Below, in pieces: positions 16,195-23,493 of a stretch of 39,879 nt of DNA. Each line of letters starts with the position of its first letter. The first letter of the stretch is position 1. A program made the position numbers and the translations under genes. The notes beneath the pieces were generated by a model that searched no databases, was not told where the DNA came from, and worked only from the letters and a program-made list of their open reading frames with translations. Source of the DNA: UKL13-2 sp964417885 (lineage in GTDB: Bacteria > Pseudomonadota > Gammaproteobacteria > Burkholderiales > Usitatibacteraceae); assembly GCA_964417885.1 (NCBI GenBank), contig CAYQKN010000020.1, positions 1 through 39,879 of the forward strand, written 5' to 3'.

Positions 16195-17709
16195 TCACGC
16201 CGGATGAAAATTGCCATGAAAGCAGTACGGTACCCAGTACGGCAGGCGCGCCAGCGCGATTGGTCCGGCAGCAAGGTTTTGCGCATCAAAAACGCTGGCG
16301 AAGGTCTGCTGCCGGTCAACATCGAAGCCGACGCCCACCAGCCAGCCGTCACCCTCGCGGGTTGAACCGGGCCGCGGCACCATCACATGCTCCTCCGTCG
16401 TACAGTTCCCGTCGAAGCAATACGAGTCGGTCTTGCCGGTCTCCACATCAAGTCGCATCACTCCATTGAGTTCGCCGTTGTCCCGTCCGGCGCCTGCCCC
16501 CGGCTGGGCTGCCGGATAGTAGACATACCGATTGCGTTGCGCGACGAAGCGTGGATCGACGCGCGGGAATTCAAGATTCTCGCGGCGTTCGGTCAGTGCA
16601 AGCGTGCCGCTATTGAGATTGATGGTCAGGAAAGCGGCGGTAGAAGAGGGTGGAGGCACCGATTCGCCACGCATCATTCTCGGCATCCAGTCATTCATGA
16701 CAGCCAGGTCCGCGCTCTTGACGAAGTCGACATGGATTTCGCCCGCCGCTTCCCAGGCATTGCCGAAATGAAACACCATGCAAGCCGGCATTTCCAGCAC
16801 CCGGCGCCGCGAAAAATCGGCTTTGTCGACCACCAGTACCTTCATTGCATCATTCGCGTTCCACACCATGGATTGGGCAAAGCCCTTGCCGGCACGCAGC
16901 GCCTCGCGGTCCAGGCTGATTGGCGGCAGCAGGAAAATCAGGTGGTGCTGTGAAACGGCAAAGTCGTGGACCATGGCGCCGGTCGGGGCATCAAAGACGG
17001 CGTGACGCAGCAGGTCCCCCTTCGGCGACAGATGGTAGAGCACCATCTTTCCCAGCATCGTGCCGAAATTCCAGAATGTGCCGTCGACCTCCACTTTCGG
17101 ATGGGCGGAAAAAGGCATTCCCTTCAGTTCGGCAGACCAGGCAACGGTCCCGCGTGTTTCCAGTGATTGCGGGTCCATCGCGTAGGCAGAGCCGCCTTCC
17201 CACATTGCCAGCAGGCGATCGCCCAACATGATGACGCTGGTGTTGGCGGTATTGAGCGAATCGGCATTTCGCACCGGGGCTTTCGCCTTGATGGTGCTGC
17301 CAAAGGCTGGTAGCAGGAATTCGCCGGCCGCTGACTCCGCAACAAATTTGCTTGTGTGCACGAAGCGCGCCCGGTGCGATACACCCTGGTCGGAAAAGCG
17401 CCAGGCGTGCACCAGGCCGTCGCCGTCAAACCAGTGCTGGTAGCGCTGGCCGCCGCGTTCGAACAGCCCCGGGCCGTTGCGGTAGAACGCGCCGCGCAAC
17501 GCCGCCGGCAGCCGGCCCTCGATCAGTGCGCCATCGCAGCCAATGTCCTGACCCTGAAAGCCGCGCAGGGGTGTGCGCTGCAGGTTGCCGACAAACGATG
17601 GCCTGGCGATGTCCGCCGCCAACCCCGGCCCGCTATGAAGCAGGGCTGACAATGGCGAGCCTGCTGCCGCGACAATGCCCGCTGCCTTGAAGAACAGTCG
17701 ACGGTCCAT
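16195..17709 (-). CDS. Carotenoid oxygenase family protein (RPE65/CCD) with Tat signal
   Basis: Members of this family cleave a double bond in carotenoids, apocarotenoids or stilbenes using Fe(II) held by four histidines on a seven-bladed propeller. The 504-residue protein has candidates for all four: FSAHPKVE, MVHDFAVS, VFHFGNAWE and the C-terminal CFHGNFHPA. The start at 17709 is set by a GGGAGGA ribosome site; the longer frame to 17862 runs into the upstream gene. The N-terminus MDRRLFFKAAGIVAAAG is a Tat-type signal, which predicts a folded, metal-loaded enzyme exported to the periplasm. This is unusual because most bacterial members are cytoplasmic. The DUF2141 gene ends 10 bp upstream and also encodes a secreted protein. 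The substrate is unknown. Confidence 0.9.
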   Translation of the reverse strand: MDRRLFFKAAGIVAAAGSPLSALLHSGPGLAADIARPSFVGNLQRTPLRGFQGQDIGCDGALIEGRLPAALRGAFYRNGPGLFERGGQRYQHWFDGDGLVHAWRFSDQGVSHRARFVHTSKFVAESAAGEFLLPAFGSTIKAKAPVRNADSLNTANTSVIMLGDRLLAMWEGGSAYAMDPQSLETRGTVAWSAELKGMPFSAHPKVEVDGTFWNFGTMLGKMVLYHLSPKGDLLRHAVFDAPTGAMVHDFAVSQHHLIFLLPPISLDREALRAGKGFAQSMVWNANDAMKVLVVDKADFSRRRVLEMPACMVFHFGNAWEAAGEIHVDFVKSADLAVMNDWMPRMMRGESVPPPSSTAAFLTINLNSGTLALTERRENLEFPRVDPRFVAQRNRYVYYPAAQPGAGAGRDNGELNGVMRLDVETGKTDSYCFDGNCTTEEHVMVPRPGSTREGDGWLVGVGFDVDRQQTFASVFDAQNLAAGPIALARLPYWVPYCFHGNFHPA

Positions 17710-17719
17710 GGTGTCCTCC

Positions 17720-18145
17720 CTAGCCAAGCTTGATGGTGATGGATTTGTTGTCCGGGCCGAGCCTGAACTTGGCCTGGTCGAAAGACGGCGGACCAAAATT
17801 GCCGGCGGCATCGTTGCTGAAGCCGTACGGCTCAATCGGCATACCGACCAGATTGGTGTCAAGTTTCCGGTTGCCGTTTACATCGTGAATCACGGATACC
17901 GCGTAGTCGCCTTCTGACAGGCCGGGAAACGTGACTCTGACCGTAGCCGCCTTTGCCGCCGCGCCGGTGGATGACAGACCCTTGCGCAGCCAGCCCTCGG
18001 ACTGATTGAACAGCGACACCACGACTTGGCCGTCAGGCTGGCCGATGCCGGTGACTTCGACAGTCAGTTCAGCGGCATTTGCGCCCGGCAGTGCCAGCAG
18101 GGCGCCAGCGAGTACAGCAACGATGGTGGGAAGTCCGGTTTTCAT
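17720..18145 (-). CDS. DUF2141-domain secreted protein
   Basis: The 141-residue precursor starts with a Sec signal peptide (MKTGLPTIVAVLAGALLALPGANA). The mature part is a DUF2141 beta-sandwich, with ELTVEVTGI near its start, the calcium-binding-like DVNGNRKLDTNLVGMPIEPYGFSNDA, and PPSFDQAKFRL. The DxNxNxxLD loop is the family hallmark. The function of the family is not known. The ATG at 18145 has AGGA 8 bases upstream; an ATG at 18154 is an alternative. The gene lies 10 bp before the carotenoid oxygenase gene and is presumably cotranscribed. A strong intrinsic-terminator shape lies about 110 bp upstream of the start, within the likely leader. Confidence 0.88.
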   Translation of the reverse strand: MKTGLPTIVAVLAGALLALPGANAAELTVEVTGIGQPDGQVVVSLFNQSEGWLRKGLSSTGAAAKAATVRVTFPGLSEGDYAVSVIHDVNGNRKLDTNLVGMPIEPYGFSNDAAGNFGPPSFDQAKFRLGPDNKSITIKLG

Positions 18146-18476
18146 CAGTTTCATCCTGGTTGGTTGGGGTGACCGGATGATCGGCGATGGCTGCGCGGAC
18201 TGGCGGGATTTGCGACCGGATGAACAAAAGCTGACGCCAGTTGCATTGACGTGGCGCGAAAAAAAACCCGCACCGGTGTGTTGCACCGTTGCGGGCCAAT
18301 GGCCGGTTCGGATCAACGATCCGCTTGCCGGCTCCTCAGGGAGGGTGATGCACTTTATCCCGGAATAGTTACGGTGCCCGGGTCGAAACGGATTCCGCCT
18401 GCAGGGCCAGCCGATCGCTTCCCGCACGGTGTCAACGTGTCATGGTCATGTGCCGGTAAGCACAAGTAAATCCCGC
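18146..18476. other. Gene-free region with structured leader candidate
   Basis: No gene is supported here. Read on the - strand, it contains a TTGACA-like box (18435-18430), a hairpin CGGATC-GTT-GATCCG (about 18311-18325) inside a CCGG-flanked outer stem, and then the T-tract terminator at 18259-18295. The order fits a structured leader or a small RNA upstream of the DUF2141-oxygenase operon. No known riboswitch consensus (TPP, FMN, cobalamin, glycine, c-di-GMP) was recognised. Confidence 0.35.
18259..18295 (-). terminator. Intrinsic terminator in the leader of the DUF2141-oxygenase operon
   Basis: On the - strand the stem CCCGCA-a-CGGTG/CACCG-g-TGCGGG (one internal mismatch, 5-base loop) is followed directly by eight Ts (18266-18259). 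It points toward the DUF2141 gene, whose start is about 110 bp downstream. No gene on this strand lies just upstream to be terminated, so it fits attenuation of the operon or the end of an unannotated small RNA. Confidence 0.7.
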
Positions 18477-18482
18477 TACAAT
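18477..18482 (+). promoter_or_regulatory. -10 element of tRNA-Gly
   Basis: TACAAT at 18477-18482 lies 20 bp before the tRNA-Gly 5' end and would give a short 5' trailer to be removed by RNase P. The -35 region at the expected spacing is weak (CGGTAA). Confidence 0.5.
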
Positions 18483-18502
18483 TGTCAGAGCTGGATCAAC
18501 TT

Positions 18503-18576
18503 GCGGGCGTCGTATAACGGCATTACCTTAGCTTCCCAAGCTAAAGAAGAGGGTTCGACTCCCTTCGCCCGCTCCA
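18503..18576 (+). tRNA. tRNA-Gly (anticodon CCC)
   Basis: The cloverleaf is complete. The acceptor stem GCGGGCG pairs with CGCCCGC (18566-18572). The D-arm holds the TATAACGGCA loop. The anticodon stem TTAGC/GCTAA has the loop TTCCCAA giving anticodon CCC. The T-arm is GAGGGTTCGACTCCC. The discriminator is T and CCA is encoded (18574-18576). It reads GGG codons. It stands alone, between the - strand DUF2141 unit and a gene-poor stretch. Confidence 0.95.
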
Positions 18577-19062
18577 CCACCCGGCCGGGTCAACCGGAAC
18601 GCGCACCGGGCTGGGAGCCGGAACAACCCCAAACCGCTGGCGTTGCCGTTGCTGGCCCCTCATCGAGCCAGGCCGAGCTTGCTTGCCGCCTGAAGCTGTC
18701 AAATGCCCGTGCGCAGCCGACGCCGGCCTTGCCTGGACGCCCCGCAGGTCAGGGTTTGCCCAAACCGTTCGATCGCCGCCGGCGCGAATGCGAGCACGCA
18801 GCGACAGCGGCAGGACACTTCATTTAACAAATCAAACCGCCGCGCGCGCGGACCGGGCCACCACTGCAGAAAACGCAAACGGGTGCAATGGGAGGCATGG
18901 TTTCCCCGCGTCATTCGACGAAATGAGTCACTTGCGCAGTTGCGGCTCGGATAGACTACCGCTCCCCGCCACGGCAGCCAACGTCGCTGCTGGCGGGCGT
19001 TTGATTTGACGCGGATGCTTTACACGCTAACCACCTAACGTTGCCATTAGAAAAGTTCATTC
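18577..19062. other. Gene-free stretch of about 490 bp downstream of tRNA-Gly
   Basis: No open frame here has family motifs or a convincing ribosome site. A 12-bp palindrome (18579-18590) directly follows the tRNA. A GC-rich stem-loop (about 18965-18998, CCCGCC with GGCGGG) runs into CGTTTGATTT and could be a + strand terminator. Promoter elements for the Cache gene are not clear. No direct repeat of the tRNA 3' end was seen that would mark an integrated element. Confidence 0.4.
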
Positions 19063-20211
19063 ATGAAATTTCGCAAAGTCGCGCCCGCTGTTCTGATAGC
19101 CGCTGTAGTCGTCACCATTGCGACCGTCTCCATTGTCAGCAACCTGATCTCTCACCGCATGGCGGCATCCTTCGAGAAAGGACAATTCGAGCTGATTGGG
19201 CGAATCGTGCAGTCGAAGCTGATAGATGCTGAAGGGAAGGCAATAGCGGCGGCGGAGATCATTGCGGCAATGCCGGAGGTGAAGAAAGCGTTTGCGGCCC
19301 GCAATCGAGATGAGTTGCTCGGCGCCACGCGGGAGGCGTATCGCGTACAGCGCGAAAAATACGGCATCAGCCAGGCGCAGTTCCATCTTGCTCCGGCTGT
19401 GTCGTTTCTGCGGGTGCACAATCCGCCTGTTTTCGGCGAAGATCTTTCGCACTATCGGAAAATTGTTGCCGAAGTGAACCAGAGTAGCGCCATTCGCAAG
19501 GGCGTTGAGGTGACCACATCGGGCCTCGGCATATTCGGCACGCTGCCAATGACTGACGGTGCTGGCAAGGCGACCGGCAGTTTTGAGGTGGCGCTGGAGT
19601 TCGGACCGTTGCTTGACGAGCTGAAGAAGACCTATGGATTTGAACTGGCCCTGTTTATCGATGAAAAGACGCTCCGCGAAACGGCAACGTCGCTCAAGGA
19701 GCGGGAAATTTTCAGCGAGCAGAATCGTCTCGGACCCTATGTCACTTTTCGTTCAACGCACCCGGAACTGATGCGTGCGCTGGTGGCTGACGCGGATGTC
19801 GCTATTCCAGAGGAGTCGCACTACATACGAAAGGCCAACGATCTGCCGTACGGCGTACTGCTGCAACCAATCTATAACTACGCCAAAAAGCAAATCGGCG
19901 TCATGGCCATTGCGCGCGATTTCAGCGCGACGCGGTCGGCGGACGGACAGGCGGCAATCTGGCAGACGCTGACAGGACTGCTTGCCATCGTGTTGCTGGC
20001 CGGCGTCATCATCATCGTGATTCGCGGCATGCTGCTGCGGCCGATGACGGTGCTTGGCAACCGGGTGGCAGCCCTGGCAGATGGTGTGCAGAGTCACGAG
20101 GTGCCCGCTCCGGAATCATCCTGTGAGGAGATGCGTGAACTCGCGAGCCACTGCGAACGCCTGGCGCAGCGAGCGACCAATGCAGCGGCGCAGGATCGGG
20201 GCGCGTCATGA
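19063..20211 (+). CDS. Double-Cache membrane sensor without an output domain
   Basis: The 382-residue protein has an N-terminal membrane helix (residues about 7-29), a periplasmic region of about 270 residues and a second helix (about 302-325). The periplasmic part matches the dCache_3 type. It begins with a long helix (IGRIVQSKLIDAEGKAIAAAEIIAAM, part shown) and includes FLRVHNPPVFGEDLSHYR, TTSGLGIFGTLPM and GSFEVALEFGPLL. Such domains usually bind small ligands and sit on chemoreceptors or kinases. Here only about 55 cytoplasmic residues follow, resembling a HAMP remnant (LLRPMTVLGNRVAALADG), with no methyl-accepting, kinase or cyclase domain. Its stop overlaps the next start in ATGA. The partner gene encodes a pLGIC, so the sensor may act on the channel; that is inference. 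Confidence 0.85.
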   Translation: MKFRKVAPAVLIAAVVVTIATVSIVSNLISHRMAASFEKGQFELIGRIVQSKLIDAEGKAIAAAEIIAAMPEVKKAFAARNRDELLGATREAYRVQREKYGISQAQFHLAPAVSFLRVHNPPVFGEDLSHYRKIVAEVNQSSAIRKGVEVTTSGLGIFGTLPMTDGAGKATGSFEVALEFGPLLDELKKTYGFELALFIDEKTLRETATSLKEREIFSEQNRLGPYVTFRSTHPELMRALVADADVAIPEESHYIRKANDLPYGVLLQPIYNYAKKQIGVMAIARDFSATRSADGQAAIWQTLTGLLAIVLLAGVIIIVIRGMLLRPMTVLGNRVAALADGVQSHEVPAPESSCEEMRELASHCERLAQRATNAAAQDRGAS

Positions 20212-21311
20212 TTCCTGTCGCCGTTCGTGCGGCAACTGCCGTGTTGGCGACGTTAGCGGCTTTGCTATTGCCGTTGCCTGCAATTTCCGCGGACAAGGCC
20301 GCACCCGCTGCCTCGTTGCCGGTCGGCAAGGGCCTGCCAGTGGTAGTCCGCGCAGCACTGTACTTCAATGGCATCGAGTCTTTCGATGACAACAAGAACA
20401 CCTTCGAAGCCACCACCGACCTGCGCCTGTCCTGGTTCGATCCCCGTCTGCGCTACCCTGCGGCAGAATCGCTGCACGGGTACAGGGAGTTTCGTGTTTC
20501 AGCGGCGGAAGCGGAAATTGCAAGAATATGGACGCCGCGTATCCGCTACCTGAATCGCATCGGTGAGCCAACTTTCACTGAAAGGCGCCTGCGCATTTTC
20601 CCGGATGGCCGGGTGGAAACCATTACCCGGACCACCGCGGTCTACAAAACGCCCGTCGATGTCACACGATTTCCGTTCGATCATCAATCGCTGCTGGTCG
20701 AGGTGGCGGTGCATGAAGACACGGTCGAATCGGTTGACCTGGATTTCTCCACCGATGATGTGGTCTTCAGCAGGGTTGCGAAGGATGTCGACTTGAGCGG
20801 CTGGACTCCCGGTGTGGTGAACTTGAAGCGCGAGCTGATCAAGGGCTGGAATGGCGACCGCTACGCCAAGCTTGTGGTGACGCTCGACGTGACACGTCTT
20901 GCCAGCAGCACAATTGCCACCATTTTCATTCCGTTGTTCGCATCGCTGCTGATTCCGTTCCTGGCAACATGGATGAACCGGGCCGACGGCGATACATTCG
21001 AAGTCGAGGCCTTCGAGCTGGCAAACGTGATCATCGGCGGCGTCTTTGCCGTGATTGCAATGGGGTTTACCGTCAGTTCAGCCTACCCGGTACTTATCGC
21101 AGGAGATAACACAGTGTCACGACTGCTTGGCCTCAACTACGTGGCGCTGGCGGTCGGCCTTGTCATCACGGTGACGTTTTATCGCTATCGAATGCCGGCA
21201 CGATGGTTCGGCCCTTATGTGCAGGAACAGATGTTTCGCTTCCTGTCCTGGGCATTTCCGTTGACGTTCATTGCCATCGGTCTGGGATTCCTGGCGGTTT
21301 CGGCTGCATGA
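20208..21311 (+). CDS. Prokaryotic pentameric ligand-gated ion channel (Cys-loop family, GLIC/ELIC-like)
   Basis: The 367-residue precursor has a signal peptide (about 1-27), an extracellular ligand-binding domain (about 28-230) and four membrane helices (about 236-258, 267-290, 300-325, 340-365). Hallmarks line up with GLIC: IWTPRI for VWVPEI, a SPDG-like FPDGRVE turn, FPFDHQ at residues 155-160 for the YPFDSQ Cys-loop core, a SGW motif, and a Pro in M1 (IFIPLF). The two Cys-loop cysteines are absent, as in other bacterial members. Glutamates just before M2 (FEVEAFE) suggest a cation-selective pore. The start overlaps the dCache sensor stop (ATGA), so synthesis is coupled. Ligand and physiological role are unknown. 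A stem-loop terminator follows about 80 bp downstream. Confidence 0.92.
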   Translation: MIPVAVRAATAVLATLAALLLPLPAISADKAAPAASLPVGKGLPVVVRAALYFNGIESFDDNKNTFEATTDLRLSWFDPRLRYPAAESLHGYREFRVSAAEAEIARIWTPRIRYLNRIGEPTFTERRLRIFPDGRVETITRTTAVYKTPVDVTRFPFDHQSLLVEVAVHEDTVESVDLDFSTDDVVFSRVAKDVDLSGWTPGVVNLKRELIKGWNGDRYAKLVVTLDVTRLASSTIATIFIPLFASLLIPFLATWMNRADGDTFEVEAFELANVIIGGVFAVIAMGFTVSSAYPVLIAGDNTVSRLLGLNYVALAVGLVITVTFYRYRMPARWFGPYVQEQMFRFLSWAFPLTFIAIGLGFLAVSAA

Positions 21312-21388
21312 CTATTATGGTCGCCGCTGTTCATGGCGGCATTGGAACATCTGTTGCCCGGCGTGGCCCGCACTGCTGGCCGAAACGA

Positions 21389-21413
21389 AAATGGCCCCTG
21401 GAAGAGGCCATTT
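21389..21413. terminator. Bidirectional terminator between the channel and DUF3501 genes
   Basis: A perfect 8-bp stem AAATGGCC (21389-21396)/GGCCATTT (21406-21413) has a 9-base loop. On the - strand it is followed by T-rich TTCGTTTCGG; on the + strand by TTT within the stem and C. It lies between convergent genes and can serve both. Confidence 0.6.
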
Positions 21414-21433
21414 CAAGCAATGCAGTCCGCCAT

Positions 21434-22030
21434 TTACCGTAGATCTGCTAACAGCGCTGTTCGGGTTTCGTTGCCGAGCTGGACCGACGCGCTGTACTGC
21501 GGATGATCAACGCCCACCGTCAGCGACACGCCGTATTTCAGGGCCCCCGCCATTTCTTCGGTCAGCTCGAACCTGACAAAATGGACGGCGGAAGTCTTGG
21601 TCTCATTTTCGCGCTCGAGGTCCTCGTCGGCAATGGCGAACACCTTGCCGCAGCCCTCAACCTGTAACCAGGTTTTGTCCTCAATGCCCTTCAGTTTGGT
21701 CAGGGCGAGACGACGCTCTTTCTCGTCGTCGTACTCGATCAGCATCGTCGCCTTGAAGTTGCGGCCATCGGGAACCAACGGGTTATATGCGTCCAACTCG
21801 TCCTGGATGCCGCTTTCCTCGAATGTCTTTTCGATCCGCAACATTTCCTGAATCTGGTACCTGACCGTGGTTTCGTCTTCAAACAGCAGCGTGACGTGTT
21901 CGCCGATATGCACGGTGCGCAAACGCTTGTGGGCAATTGCCTTGGCGCGAAACTCCGGGCGCTCCCTGGCGTAAGTCTCGAGGGACATGAGGCTTTGACG
22001 GGTAATGGGTTTCATGGTGGTGGTCGACAT
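21434..22030 (-). CDS. DUF3501 family protein
   Basis: The 198-residue protein matches the DUF3501 family by eye: MKPITRQSLMSLETYARERPEFRAK at the start, then VHIGEHVTLLFEDETTVRYQIQEMLRIE and FLRFE-like FVRFELTEEM. It has no signal peptide, so it is probably cytoplasmic. The biochemical function is not established. In many proteobacteria the family sits beside a GlpC-like Fe-S protein and rubrerythrin, exactly as here, which implies a shared redox or peroxide-defence role. It starts 6 bp after the Fe-S gene stop and lacks a strong ribosome site, suggesting coupling. The ATG at 22015 is an alternative start. Confidence 0.85.
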   Translation of the reverse strand: MSTTTMKPITRQSLMSLETYARERPEFRAKAIAHKRLRTVHIGEHVTLLFEDETTVRYQIQEMLRIEKTFEESGIQDELDAYNPLVPDGRNFKATMLIEYDDEKERRLALTKLKGIEDKTWLQVEGCGKVFAIADEDLERENETKTSAVHFVRFELTEEMAGALKYGVSLTVGVDHPQYSASVQLGNETRTALLADLR

Positions 22031-22036
22031 TTCTGT

Positions 22037-23395
22037 TTACTCGGGAAGGCCATATGCTTTTCGTACCAGCGTGATCGGGTGCGCAAGCCTGGCGGTTGAT
22101 TTGGGTTTGTCCTTGTTGAGTTGATCGATACCTTGTTCGATGTGATGGCCGGCAAGCTGGCAATCGGAACTGATGTAATCCGGTTCGGCCTCGGCCATCA
22201 GCCGGAACACCGGTTTGCCAATCTTCAGCGACGTCTCGTGAAATTCCTTCTTGACGCCCCATGTACCGGCGTGGCCTGAGCATCGCTCGATTGTCGTCAC
22301 CTTTGTTCCGGGCACCATTTCCAGCATTTCACGTGTTTTCTGGCCGACGTTCTGCACCCGCGAGTGGCAGGGTATGTGGTAGGACACTTTGCCAAGCGGG
22401 GTTGCGAAGCTGGTTTTCAGCATGCCGTCCTTCTGCCGCAGAACCAGATACTCGAACGGGTCCATCATGGCCGCCTTCACCGCCTGCACATCTGCATCAT
22501 CGGGAAACAGCAGCGGCAGCTCCTGCTTGAACATCAGCGTGCAGCTGGGTATCGGCGTCAGGATTGCGTAGCCCTGCCTGGCAAGGCTGGCCAGGGGCGG
22601 AATATTCCTGGCTTTGAGTGCCGCCACGGAATCAAGGTCACCGAGTTCAAGCTTGGGCATGCCGCAGCACGCTTCCTTCTCGACAATCACATACGGAATG
22701 TTGTTGTGCGCCAGCACTTTCAGCAAGTCATGGCCAATTCCGGGCTCGTTGTAATTCACATAACAGGTCGAAAATATTGCCACCTTGCCTTTGGTGCGCT
22801 GTCCGTCCTGCACCGGATGCGCGGAACTTTGCGCGGCATTCGGCCGGAACTTGCTCGATGCAAACTCGGGCAGCCACGCGGTCTTGTGCACGCCCAGCTG
22901 GCTGTCGAGGAGATTGCGCACGGCAGGCATTTTGGCTGTCGCATTGACAAACTGGACCACAACCGGGATGGTCGCGAGCTTGCCATTCCGATCGGTGGAA
23001 GAAAGATTGGCGTCACGAAATCTGGTCGGCGTGCCTTGCTTGAACTGGATTGCCTTTGCCCGGAGCATCAGATGCGGAAAGTCAAGATTCCATGGATGCG
23101 GTGGCACATACGGACACTTGGTCATGTAGCAGACATCGCACAGGTAGCATTGGTCGACAACTTTCCAGTATTTTTCCTTCGGCACACCGTCAACTTCCAG
23201 TGTCGGGCTCTCGTCCACCAGGTCGAACAGCACCGGGAAGGCATTGCAGAGGCTGACACATCGCCGACAGCCGTGGCAGATGTCGAAGACGCGTTCCATT
23301 TCCTTCATCGCCGACTCCACCGAATAGAAATCCGGATTGAGCCAGTCGATCGGGTGACGGGTGGGGGCTTCGAGACTGCCTTCTCTGCTGGACAT
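22037..23395 (-). CDS. GlpC/HdrD-like Fe-S oxidoreductase of the rubrerythrin-DUF3501 cassette
   Basis: The 452-residue protein has two N-terminal [4Fe-4S] motifs in the pattern of GlpC and heterodisulfide reductase: CHGCRRCVSLCNAFP (about residue 39) and CYLCDVCYMTKCPY (about residue 83). The C-terminal half has two cysteine-rich CCG-type domains, with CCGMPKLELGD and a degenerate CSGHAGTWG. GlpC is the membrane-anchoring electron-transfer subunit of anaerobic glycerol-3-phosphate dehydrogenase, but no glpA/glpB genes are present. Here it more likely passes electrons to rubrerythrin. The gene lies 98 bp after rubrerythrin and 6 bp before DUF3501. Confidence 0.88.
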   Translation of the reverse strand: MSSREGSLEAPTRHPIDWLNPDFYSVESAMKEMERVFDICHGCRRCVSLCNAFPVLFDLVDESPTLEVDGVPKEKYWKVVDQCYLCDVCYMTKCPYVPPHPWNLDFPHLMLRAKAIQFKQGTPTRFRDANLSSTDRNGKLATIPVVVQFVNATAKMPAVRNLLDSQLGVHKTAWLPEFASSKFRPNAAQSSAHPVQDGQRTKGKVAIFSTCYVNYNEPGIGHDLLKVLAHNNIPYVIVEKEACCGMPKLELGDLDSVAALKARNIPPLASLARQGYAILTPIPSCTLMFKQELPLLFPDDADVQAVKAAMMDPFEYLVLRQKDGMLKTSFATPLGKVSYHIPCHSRVQNVGQKTREMLEMVPGTKVTTIERCSGHAGTWGVKKEFHETSLKIGKPVFRLMAEAEPDYISSDCQLAGHHIEQGIDQLNKDKPKSTARLAHPITLVRKAYGLPE

Positions 23396-23493
23396 TGCCG
23401 TATACCTTGGTTGGGACGAAAACTTGATCCGCTTGGCGACTGACCGGGACAGCGCCTGCTGCCCCGGCCTGCATGCGTTACAAAGCCGGCCGT

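Noticed and set aside
16023..16217. Possible 64-codon gene between the carotenoid oxygenase and the 2TM protein
   Set aside because: It neatly fills the 158-bp gap, but its ATG lies inside the oxygenase reading frame with no ribosome site, and the product has no recognisable motif. It could be real but is not supported.
18503..18576. tRNA-Gly as an attachment site for an integrated island
   Set aside because: No integrase gene, no direct repeat of the tRNA 3' end and no phage or plasmid genes were found in the following sequence.
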